Shown piece after piece: positions 1 through 5,752 of a stretch of DNA of 11,511 nucleotides. Origin of the DNA: Caldifarciminota bacterium (lineage in GTDB: Bacteria > Hydrothermota > UBA3072 > WFRC01); the NCBI GenBank assembly GCA_015486685.1, contig WFRC01000194.1, positions 1-11,511 of the forward strand, given 5' to 3'. The position numbers and the translations under genes are program-made. The notes beneath the pieces were generated by a model that saw only the letters and a program-made list of their open reading frames with translations, ran no database searches and was not told the DNA's origin. How positions within the stretch are numbered: the first letter of the stretch is position 1; each line of letters opens with the position of its first letter.

Positions 1-63
1 GGTAGTGGGAAAAGTTTTATGAAAGAAAATAGTAAAATCGTGGATGAGTTGAAAAAGCAGTAG
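1..63 (+). CDS. C-terminal tail of an upstream protein, possibly RecA (partial)
   Basis: Frame 1 is open from the window edge to a TAG stop and encodes the last 20 residues of a protein, beginning GSGKSFMKEN and ending DELKKQ. The pattern K-x-F-(L/M)-K-E-N followed by an acidic helix resembles the extreme C-terminus of many bacterial RecA proteins, where a 'GRENxKxFLKEN' segment precedes a charged tail. Twenty residues are too few to be certain, and another protein with a charged helical end is possible. The stop codon lies at the first base triplet of a 7-base-periodic stretch. The next gene starts 384 bp downstream, so this is probably the end of a separate transcription unit. Confidence 0.45.
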   Translation, partial: GSGKSFMKENSKIVDELKKQ

Positions 64-109
64 CGAGGGATGAGTAGCAAGCATATAGGGAAAAGAGAAA
101 ACAGATGAG
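61..109 (+). repeat. Degenerate heptamer array, purine-rich, starting at the stop codon
   Basis: From the stop codon onward the sequence divides into seven consecutive 7-base units, five of which end in AG: TAGCGAG, GGATGAG, TAGCAAG, CATATAG, GGAAAAG and so on. The units are degenerate but stay in register for 49 bases. The first unit contains the TAG stop itself. No coding or RNA signal was seen here. Confidence 0.5.
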
Positions 110-193
110 AGTGTTTGCTCATTGCATTCGCTCACGCCTTCAGCACTTCGCCTTCGGATCAGAATGACAACAGAGGAGAACTACCCATCCTGT
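110..193. other. Intergenic stretch with a short CTTCGG/AATGACA-type repeat
   Basis: No gene is seen. Positions 147-169 contain TTCGCCTTCGG followed by ATCAGAATGACA. The end of this block, CAGAATGACAAC (160-171), matches the end of the next repeat, CGCAATGACAAC (224-235), at 10 of 12 bases, so the two look like members of related dispersed palindromic repeat families. Confidence 0.4.
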
Positions 194-233
194 GAGATTG
201 CCACGGCTCAATAAATTGAGCCTCGCAATGACA
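194..233. repeat. Dispersed palindromic repeat, copy 1 (GAGATTGCCACG ... CTCGCAATGACA)
   Basis: A 12-base left arm GAGATTGCCACG (194-205) and a right arm CTCGCAATGACA (222-233) flank a hairpin. The inner stem GGCTCAAT (205-212) pairs perfectly with ATTGAGCC (215-222) around a 2-base loop, and the outer ATTGC pairs with GCAAT. Both 12-base arms recur exactly at 3095-3133 with a different centre. It resembles the REP-like intergenic palindromes of the 'TCATTGCGAG ... GGCAATCTC' kind seen in many bacterial genomes. There is no U-tract, so it is not a canonical terminator. Confidence 0.75.
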
Positions 234-240
234 ACTCCAA

Positions 241-360
241 CACGAGACACGGTCACGTTTCACGTTCTTTGTTATTTATTTAGAGTGCATTCACCATGTG
301 AATGCGTAGTTAATCTGTTGTTTCTACAATTAGTGGATAACGATTTACGATTGACGAGAT
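241..360. repeat. Composite intergenic element, copy 1
   Basis: The order of parts is: a CACG heptamer array (241-267, units CACGAGA, a 6-base CACGGT, CACGTTT, CACGTTC); a T-rich linker beginning GTTCTTTGT; a perfect 8-bp hairpin GCATTCAC/GTGAATGC with a CAT loop (287-305) preceded by GAGT; and a second heptamer array ACGATTT ACGATTG ACGAGAT (340-360). The same parts in the same order are found at 7035-7149. The linker between GTTCTTT and GAGTGCA is 19 bp here and 26 bp in copy 2, a difference of exactly one 7-base unit. No coding potential was seen. Confidence 0.7.
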
Positions 361-380
361 AAATCCACATCCCGCATTAT
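351..380 (+). promoter_or_regulatory. Weak promoter candidate for the DUF3467-tatC-NFACT operon
   Basis: TTGACG (351-356) matches the -35 consensus at five of six bases. CATTAT (375-380) matches the -10 consensus at four of six after an 18-base spacer. The -35 box overlaps the ACGATTG heptamer, so the repeat may simply mimic it. This is the best candidate seen between the upstream stop and 448, but the evidence is weak. Confidence 0.3.
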
Positions 381-387
381 TATTTTT

Positions 388-422
388 AGCGGTAAGCGGT
401 TAGCGGTAGGCGGTCAGCGTTC
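388..422. repeat. Tandem heptamer AGCGGTT, about five units, just before the ribosome binding site
   Basis: Five in-register units are visible: AGCGGTA, AGCGGTT, AGCGGTA, GGCGGTC and a decayed AGCGTTC. The array ends 13 bases before the AAAGGAGG ribosome binding site of the next gene, so it probably lies in the 5' untranslated leader of the operon. The G-rich unit differs in sequence, but not in length, from the ACGATTT-type arrays nearby. Confidence 0.75.
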
Positions 423-447
423 TAACTTATTAAACAAAGGAGGTATT

Positions 448-732
448 ATGAAACAACAACCACAAGGTATAACACTTGAATTAGGAGACATTGAGGGAGT
501 TTATTCAAATTTAGCAGTAATTACACATTCTCCTGCTGAATTTATTGTAGATTTTGCACGAGTAATGCCGGGAATGTCAAAAGCAAAGGTTTATGCAAGG
601 GTTATAATGACACCACAACATGCGAAATTGCTTTTCAAGGCTCTGCAGGACAATATTAAGAAATTTGAAGAGAAATTTGGAGAGGTAAAATTTGTAGGAG
701 AACCACCTACAAATATTGGCTTTAAGAAATAA
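448..732 (+). CDS. DUF3467 family protein
   Basis: This 94-residue protein matches my knowledge of the DUF3467 family: a start of the type 'ITLELGDIEGVYSNLAVITHSPAEFIVDFARVMPG', a central 'KVYARVIMTPQHAKLLFKALQDNI' helix and a C-terminal lysine-rich end. Family members are small cytosolic bacterial and archaeal proteins of about 90-110 residues with no settled function. There is no signal peptide and no membrane segment. The ATG at 448 is preceded by a strong AAAGGAGG (436-443) with a 4-base gap, which fixes the start. The gene is the first of a run with tatC, whose start codon lies 3 bases after this stop, so the two are surely co-transcribed. Family assignment is by recall, and function remains unknown. 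Confidence 0.85.
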   Translation: MKQQPQGITLELGDIEGVYSNLAVITHSPAEFIVDFARVMPGMSKAKVYARVIMTPQHAKLLFKALQDNIKKFEEKFGEVKFVGEPPTNIGFKK

Positions 733-735
733 TAG

Positions 736-1416
736 ATGACATTCTGGGAGCATTTAGAGGAACTGAGAAGGAGAATAATATATTCAATTGTTTATATTCT
801 CATCTTTTCTTCTGTGCTTTATTATTTTTCAACAAATATTATTGAATATTTGACGGAACCTGTTGGGAAAACATATTTTTTCTCTCCGACTGAGGCGATA
901 TTTATAAGGATTAAAGTGGCTATTGCGTCAGGGATATTGGCCGCTTTGCCATTCATCTTGCATCAAATCTGGCTTTTTCTTGTGCCTGCGCTTGAAAAGG
1001 GAGAGAAAAAATATGGATTCTGGATTTTATTCTTTACTGTATTCCTATTTTATTCAGGTTTTGGGATAAGTATTTATATATTTTTGCCATATATTACCAG
1101 AATGCTCTTATCCTTTGGTGGTGATGTAATGTCACCGATTATGGGAATTACAAAGTATCTTGGGTATGTTCTCTGGATGAGTGGAGGGATTGCACTTTCT
1201 TTTGAAATGCCTGTTGTAGTATTCTTCTTAACAAAACTCGGTATTTTATCGGCACGGGATTTATTGAGCAAGTGGAAATATGTGCTGGTTATAATTCTTT
1301 TTATATCTGCCGTAATTACCCCTACCATTGATATGATTACCCAGGTTTTAGTGGCATCTCCTATGTTTTTTCTCTATCTTATAAGCACATTTGTTGCATT
1401 TATATTCAGGAAATAA
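736..1416 (+). CDS. tatC: Sec-independent protein translocase TatC
   Basis: TatC is the twin-arginine signal-peptide receptor in the inner membrane and exports folded proteins together with TatA-type subunits. The 226-residue length and about six hydrophobic segments fit the family. The cytosolic N-terminus FWEHLEELRRRI is the family hallmark. The first cytosolic loop has QIWLFLVPALEKGE (77-90), with Glu90 at the place of the conserved signal-binding glutamate. The fifth helix region carries Asp199 and Gln203 in the DMITQ motif, corresponding to the conserved D-x3-Q. It follows the DUF3467 gene by 3 bases and precedes the NFACT gene by 2 bases. The ribosome binding site is weak, so translation is probably coupled to the upstream gene. 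No tatA or tatB is present in the window. Confidence 0.93.
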   Translation: MTFWEHLEELRRRIIYSIVYILIFSSVLYYFSTNIIEYLTEPVGKTYFFSPTEAIFIRIKVAIASGILAALPFILHQIWLFLVPALEKGEKKYGFWILFFTVFLFYSGFGISIYIFLPYITRMLLSFGGDVMSPIMGITKYLGYVLWMSGGIALSFEMPVVVFFLTKLGILSARDLLSKWKYVLVIILFISAVITPTIDMITQVLVASPMFFLYLISTFVAFIFRK

Positions 1417-1418
1417 TA

Positions 1419-2900
1419 ATGTTTAGTGCACTACACCTTTATACAATGCTCCCAGAACTTAAAAGATTTGAGAATAAAAGTGTATTTGGATTAAAAAAGA
1501 CCAAAGATAAGATATTTATCAATACAGGACAAAAGGGTATTTTTCTGTCAATATATCCAGGTAAACCATATATATCAATAGGAAAGGTTGAAGGCAACGA
1601 AATGCTTTCTTCATTATTATCGGGTCTAAGGATTGAAAATGTGCATCAATCTGATTTTGACAGGGTGCTTGAAATATCCCTTGAAGATGAAACCTCTATA
1701 TATATTGAAGTAATAGGCACATCAGGAAACATTATTGTGGTAAAGAAACAAAAGATTGAATGGATACTTCGGGATGTAAAAAAGAGAAATCTTTATTTAG
1801 GTGAACAGTATAATCTGCCTGTTCCATATCAGGGAATAAATCCATTGAAGGATGTAAAAGCGGGGGAGGAGATTTTAACAGGAAAAAAAATTCAGGGATT
1901 ATCAAATAAATTTATCAAATTCCTCAGAGAAATTCCATCTGAAGAGTTAAATACTCTTTTCAGAAAAATCTCCCGGGGGGAAATTAAGCCCACAGTATTT
2001 ATTGAGAAGATGCCTGTTGGCATAACGCCATATCCTGTCTTACCCAGATATAAACAAAAATCCTTCTTGAAAATGAGTGAGGCATTGAATTTTTATTACA
2101 ATGAGTTGATAAAATATGAGGAGAAAGAAAAAGAAAAGAGAAAAAGAATTTTAGATATAGATAAAAGGGTAAAGAAGATTGATATTGAGATAGCGAGATT
2201 ATCAAGTGAAAAAAAAGATTATAATGACTACAAGATTATGGGAGAAGCAATATTGTTCAATCAGCCTGCAATAAAAAAGGGTAGTAGCGAAATTACAGTC
2301 AGAAACCCTTACAAAAAAGAAGAGTGGTTGAGGATTGAGATGGACCCCAAAATGGATGCTGTTAAAAATGCAAATAAATACTTTAAAAGATACAAGAAGT
2401 TAAAATCTCTATCACAGAAAAAGAAGAAATTGCTCAAGAAATTAAGAGATGAAAGGAAAAGACTTATTCAGAAAAAGGAAAGGATAGAAAGGGGAGAATT
2501 TATTGAACGGGAGAAAACAAAGAGAAAAAAACAGAGAACGGCAAAATTCAGGGTATTTGAAACAAAAAATCATTATACCGTGCTTGTAGGAAAGAATGCA
2601 AAATCAAATGAAGCACTGTTAAAATCCTCACATCTTTTTGATATATTTTTTCACATTCGTGGAAGTCCCGGGAGTTTCACCGTGCTAAAAAGGCAGGATA
2701 AGAATGTATCTGTGCCAAAGGGTGATATAGAGGAAGCCGCCTCTATTGCTGCGTTATTTAGCAAACAAAAACATTCAAGCATTGTTCCTGTAAGTTATAC
2801 AGAGTTAAGGTATGTAAGAAAGCCCAAAAAGGCAAAACCAGGGCTGGTAATTCTTACAAAAGAAAAGGTGATTTTCGTGGAACCAAAAAGAAGCGAGTAG
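1419..2900 (+). CDS. rqcH: NFACT / RqcH (Rqc2-like, FbpA-type) ribosome quality-control protein, short form
   Basis: RqcH-family proteins bind stalled 50S subunits carrying peptidyl-tRNA and direct C-terminal alanine tailing of the nascent chain. The order here is: an N-terminal NFACT-N-like domain (about 1-130), with FDRVLEI placing the conserved Asp81-Arg82 pair needed for tailing in the bacterial family; a lysine-rich helical middle with probable coiled coils at about 222-270 and 325-375; and a C-terminal NFACT-R domain (about 380-490), with VGKNAKSNEALL, FDIFFHIRGSPGSFTVL, the EAASIAALFSKQKHSSIVPV stretch and KPGLVIL. At 493 residues it is shorter than the roughly 570 of well-studied members. 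Most loss is in the N-terminal domain, which lacks an obvious 'P..PP.FCMLLRK' segment. It may therefore be a diverged lineage form. It is co-transcribed with tatC. Its last codons (Ser-Glu-stop) fall in an AGCGAGT AGCGAAA heptamer pair. Confidence 0.85.
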   Translation: MFSALHLYTMLPELKRFENKSVFGLKKTKDKIFINTGQKGIFLSIYPGKPYISIGKVEGNEMLSSLLSGLRIENVHQSDFDRVLEISLEDETSIYIEVIGTSGNIIVVKKQKIEWILRDVKKRNLYLGEQYNLPVPYQGINPLKDVKAGEEILTGKKIQGLSNKFIKFLREIPSEELNTLFRKISRGEIKPTVFIEKMPVGITPYPVLPRYKQKSFLKMSEALNFYYNELIKYEEKEKEKRKRILDIDKRVKKIDIEIARLSSEKKDYNDYKIMGEAILFNQPAIKKGSSEITVRNPYKKEEWLRIEMDPKMDAVKNANKYFKRYKKLKSLSQKKKKLLKKLRDERKRLIQKKERIERGEFIEREKTKRKKQRTAKFRVFETKNHYTVLVGKNAKSNEALLKSSHLFDIFFHIRGSPGSFTVLKRQDKNVSVPKGDIEEAASIAALFSKQKHSSIVPVSYTELRYVRKPKKAKPGLVILTKEKVIFVEPKRSE

Positions 2901-2931
2901 CGAAAAAAGAGAAAGGGAAAATGAGAGAAAA
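2890..2931 (+). repeat. Purine-rich heptamer-like stretch spanning the NFACT stop codon
   Basis: AGCGAGT (2892-2898) AGCGAAA (2899-2905) spans the stop codon of the NFACT gene and is followed by degenerate A/G-rich 7-base units such as AAAGAGA, AAGGGAA and AATGAGA. The start TAGCGA is the same as at position 61, which is also a stop codon of a plus-strand gene. The units decay quickly, and the register is less certain than in 2972-3069. Confidence 0.4.
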
Positions 2932-2971
2932 TATGTGGTTCAAAAGTTGAAAAGTTCAAAGGGAAAAAACC

Positions 2972-3069
2972 GTGAGGCGCAAGGCATTAAGCGTAAGATG
3001 TGAAAGGAAAAAGGTGAAAGGATATTGAGAAATAGTTGAATGTTGAAAGTTAAAGGTTTAAGGTGAAAA
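2972..3069. repeat. Long degenerate heptamer array, 14 units in one register
   Basis: Read from 2972, the sequence splits into 14 consecutive 7-base units with a common GTKAAAG-like pattern. The clearest units are GTGAAAG (3000), GTGAAAG (3014), GTTGAAT (3035), GTTGAAA (3042), GTTAAAG (3049) and GTTTAAG (3056). No in-register insertion or deletion is needed across 98 bases. Just upstream (2939-2963) lies a related 8-base alternation of GTTCAAAA and GTTGAAAA. The array lies between two convergent genes, and no ORF or RNA signature covers it. Confidence 0.7.
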
Positions 3070-3094
3070 AGAACGAACTAAACGAAAAACAAAT

Positions 3095-3133
3095 GAGATT
3101 GCCACGCTTGCCTATGGCAGACTCGCAATGACA
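3095..3133. repeat. Dispersed palindromic repeat, copy 2 (GAGATTGCCACG ... CTCGCAATGACA)
   Basis: The 12-base arms (3095-3106 and 3122-3133) are identical to those of copy 1 at 194-233. The centre is different: TTGCC and GGCAG around a TAT loop, with one G-T pair, so a hairpin is kept although the sequence changed. It lies between the convergent NFACT and permease genes. No T-run follows on either strand, so it is not a standard intrinsic terminator, though it could still slow polymerases from both sides. Confidence 0.75.
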
Positions 3134-3139
3134 CATTTT

Positions 3140-3167
3140 ACGGCTTACGATTTACGCTTAACGAAAA
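3140..3167. repeat. Short heptamer array, ACGATTT type
   Basis: Four in-register units are visible: ACGGCTT, ACGATTT, ACGCTTA and ACGAAAA. The same sequence type and the same ACGAAAA ending occur at 7122-7149, and a related array is at 340-360. The array begins 7 bases after the right arm of the palindromic repeat. Confidence 0.7.
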
Positions 3168-3205
3168 AAAGGAACTTAATATTGCACTATTTTGAAAATG
3201 AGTTA

Positions 3206-4027
3206 CTACCGTTTTATTTTTACCCTTTTTCTCTTGGGTGAGAAAACTATGCTTAAAAGAAATATCAAAGTAACCGTTATCACAATTGATGCGCCCGACG
3301 GAATATTAAGATAATATGAAACAATCAAACCAATAAATGAGGATAGAACGCCAAATATAATAGAAAGGGTTACTATTTGCCAGAATCTGTGGGTCAACTG
3401 GTATGCCGCGGCAGCAGGTGTTACAATCTGGGCAAAAACAAGAATTACACCAACGGCTTTCATAGATGTTACAACAGTCAGGGCAATCAAAATAAGAAAA
3501 CCATAGAATATAAAATTTGCAGGCATCCCACTGACTTCTGCCAGTTCCTTGTCAAATATAACAAATTTTATCTCCTTATAAAACAGGAAAAAGAATAGAA
3601 TAGATATTACTGCAACAATGCCTACTATAATTATATCAATCCATTGCACAGAGAGTATATCTCCAAAAAGATAGTTCATTACCCTTGCATCGTATCTATG
3701 TAAAAGCCCGATAAATAAAATAGCCAGCGCCATAGCAAAGGCAAATATAATACCTATGGGTATATCCATTCTAAAATTACCTTTTTCTCCTATAACACCA
3801 ATAACTACTGCTGCGAGTATACCGAAAATAATAGAAAATATATATGGATTTGTCCCTGTTAAAAATCCCAATGTAACACCGGCAAATGCGGAATGTGCTA
3901 TACCTGCGCCCATAAATGATAAACCTTTCAAAATAACAAATACTCCAATCAACGCACATAAAGAACCTACAACAAAAGAGGCTATCAATGACCTCCTCAT
4001 AAATTCATAGGCAAAAATTTCACCCAA
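3206..4027 (-). CDS. ABC-3 family (ZnuB/TroC-like) metal ion permease
   Basis: This is a 273-residue polytopic membrane protein with about eight hydrophobic helices, the right size for the membrane subunit of zinc, manganese or iron ABC importers. Family features are the start EFMRRSLIASFVVGSLCALIG, the LSFMGAGIAHSAFAGV segment, the cytosolic 'FDKELAEVSGMP' loop that contacts the ATPase, and the GVILVFAQIVTPAAAAYQL segment near the C-terminus. The basic tail SPKRKRVKIKR is cytosolic. The start is a TTG at 4027 that overlaps the end of gcvPA by 8 bases, with GAGGAG about 10 bases upstream, so translation is likely coupled. The metal cannot be told from sequence. The matching ATPase and substrate-binding protein are absent, so it needs partners encoded elsewhere. 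Confidence 0.88.
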   Translation of the reverse strand: MGEIFAYEFMRRSLIASFVVGSLCALIGVFVILKGLSFMGAGIAHSAFAGVTLGFLTGTNPYIFSIIFGILAAVVIGVIGEKGNFRMDIPIGIIFAFAMALAILFIGLLHRYDARVMNYLFGDILSVQWIDIIIVGIVAVISILFFFLFYKEIKFVIFDKELAEVSGMPANFIFYGFLILIALTVVTSMKAVGVILVFAQIVTPAAAAYQLTHRFWQIVTLSIIFGVLSSFIGLIVSYYLNIPSGASIVITVTLIFLLSIVFSPKRKRVKIKR

Positions 4028-5354
4028 TCTTTGAAAACTCCTCTATATATTTGTCTAATTCTTCCCTTGACCTCTTTTCTGTTGCAGCAACAAGCAGATA
4101 ATTTTTCCACTCAGGATTAAATTGTCCAAGAGGAATGCCCGAAAGTATACCCCTTTTCATCATTTTTTCAACAAAGGATACCGCATCCACCTTTGTCTTT
4201 ATAACAAATTCATTGAAAAATGGCGCATCAAACGGAAATTCCGCACCTTTATCTTGCAACCCCTGTTTAAGGTAGTGTGCCTTTTGCATTGATTGATTAG
4301 CCACTTCATAGACGCCTCTCTTCCCCATTACAGCAAGATAAACTGCAGCAGCAATCGCACATAAATTATTATTTGTGCATATATTTGATGTAGCCTTTGC
4401 CCTTCTTATATGCTGTTCTCTCGTTTGGAGCGTCATTACAAATCCCCTTTTACCATTCTTATCAACAGTCTGTCCAATTATTCTACCGGGCATTTTCCTG
4501 ATAAATTCCCTTTTTGCACTAAAAAGCCCCAGGTATGGTCCACCAAAAGACAAAGGCAATCCCAATGGTTGTCCTTCACCTGTTGCAATATCTGCTCCAT
4601 ATTCACCCGGAGGTTTTAATATCCCCAAAGATATGGGATTATAAGAAACAATAAATAGAGCACCATTCTTATGGGCAATTTCAGAAATTTCGTCTACATC
4701 CTCCAATATACCGAAGAAATTTGGATGTTGAACTACAACACAAGCAGTATCCTTATCTATATATTTTTCTAACATTTCAGCTGGAACCTTGCCATTAGCA
4801 GATTCAGGATAAATCAAAGGAATATCCATCCCTTCCGTATATGTTTTTATAACCTTTTGATAATAAGGATGAACAGCGGGAAAGATTACCGCCTTATTTT
4901 TTCCTGTTATCCCCCTTGCCATATGAATACCCTCAGCCAGAGCAGTTGCTCCGTCATACATTGATGCATTCGTTACATCCATTCCCGTTAAATCACATAT
5001 CATTGATTGATATTCATATATTGACTGGAGTGTTCCCTGACTTACCTCGGGTTGATATGGTGTATAGGCAGTATAAAATTCAGGTCTTATAAGTATATGA
5101 TTGATTATAGATGGTATATAATGGTCATAAGCCCCTCCGCCGAGAAAGTGTATGTAATCTTGCTGAGATTTATTCTGTGCGGCAATATCCTTCATCAATT
5201 TCGCAACTCCCATCTCGGATAAAGAGGGAGGCAAATCGAATTTTGATTTTGCGCGAATTTCTTCGGGTATAGGTTCAATTAAGGCATCAAAATTTACCCC
5301 AATCCTTTTAAGCATTTCTTCCTGTTCTTCATCTGTAATAGGGATAAAAGGCAT
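4020..5354 (-). CDS. gcvPA: Glycine dehydrogenase (decarboxylating) subunit 1, GcvPA
   Basis: GcvPA is the alpha half of the split P-protein, which decarboxylates glycine and passes the aminomethyl group to lipoyl-GcvH. The 444-residue length is normal. Motifs include FLGGGAYDHYIP (70-81), the YTPYQPEVSQGTLQ segment (97-110), NASMYDGATA (129-138), TGEGQPLGLPLSFGGPYLG (258-276) and REQHIRRAKATSNICTN (312-328). In the split enzyme the PLP-binding lysine belongs to the GcvPB partner, so this subunit alone is not catalytically complete. It starts 1 base after the gcvH stop, with GGGAG inside the end of gcvH as the ribosome binding site. The gcvPB gene that normally follows is missing, and a metal permease gene overlaps instead. 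Confidence 0.95.
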   Translation of the reverse strand: MPFIPITDEEQEEMLKRIGVNFDALIEPIPEEIRAKSKFDLPPSLSEMGVAKLMKDIAAQNKSQQDYIHFLGGGAYDHYIPSIINHILIRPEFYTAYTPYQPEVSQGTLQSIYEYQSMICDLTGMDVTNASMYDGATALAEGIHMARGITGKNKAVIFPAVHPYYQKVIKTYTEGMDIPLIYPESANGKVPAEMLEKYIDKDTACVVVQHPNFFGILEDVDEISEIAHKNGALFIVSYNPISLGILKPPGEYGADIATGEGQPLGLPLSFGGPYLGLFSAKREFIRKMPGRIIGQTVDKNGKRGFVMTLQTREQHIRRAKATSNICTNNNLCAIAAAVYLAVMGKRGVYEVANQSMQKAHYLKQGLQDKGAEFPFDAPFFNEFVIKTKVDAVSFVEKMMKRGILSGIPLGQFNPEWKNYLLVAATEKRSREELDKYIEEFSKIG

Positions 5355-5355
5355 C

Positions 5356-5742
5356 CTAATCTCCCTCGTCCATCAACTTTTTGTATTCCTCAGGAGACAA
5401 TAATTCATTTAATTCTTCTGGATTGGACATCTTGATTTTTACCATCCAACCGTCCTGATAGGGAGAATGGTTTACGACACTCGGCTCTGTTTCAATAAGA
5501 GAATTTATCTCTACAATCTCTCCTGAAACTCCTGCATACAAATCAACAACAGTTTTTACTGCCTCAATTGTGCCAATGGCTTTCCCCTTTTCTACCTTTG
5601 TACCAACCGCAGGAAATTCCACATATACAACATCGGAGAGTTCACCCTGAGCATAATCGGTGATACCTTCTGTTGCAATATCACCTTCGGCATTAACCCA
5701 TTCATGGTCTTTTGTATATTTTAATTCTTTCGGTATAAGCAT
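5356..5742 (-). CDS. gcvH: Glycine cleavage system H protein
   Basis: GcvH is the lipoyl-carrying shuttle between the P, T and L proteins. At 128 residues it has the usual length. The start LKYTKDHEWV is the family signature. Lys63 in the segment GTIEAVKTVVD is the expected lipoylated lysine, in the place of the usual ESVKAxxD, and GEIVEIN and the C-terminal WMVKIKM strand complete the lipoyl fold. GGAGG lies 4 bases before the ATG. It sits 10 bases after the gcvT stop and 1 base before gcvPA, so it is a genuine member of the glycine cleavage operon. Neighbouring Hdr genes raise the question of a second client, because lipoate-binding GcvH relatives work with sulfur-oxidising Hdr systems, but this copy looks like an ordinary GcvH. 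Confidence 0.96.
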   Translation of the reverse strand: MLIPKELKYTKDHEWVNAEGDIATEGITDYAQGELSDVVYVEFPAVGTKVEKGKAIGTIEAVKTVVDLYAGVSGEIVEINSLIETEPSVVNHSPYQDGWMVKIKMSNPEELNELLSPEEYKKLMDEGD

Positions 5743-5752
5743 ATTTCCTCCT

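Noticed and set aside
3095..3133. Intrinsic terminator shared by the NFACT and permease genes
   Set aside because: The hairpin is interrupted, no T-run follows on either strand, and the same arms occur at 194-233, so it is better described as a dispersed repeat.
2939..3167. CRISPR array in the convergent gap
   Set aside because: The repeats are 7-8 bases and contiguous, with no spacers and no direct repeat of CRISPR length, and no cas genes are present.
4375..4644. Plus-strand reading frames opposite gcvPA
   Set aside because: They are antisense shadows of a highly conserved enzyme, with no ribosome binding site or family match.
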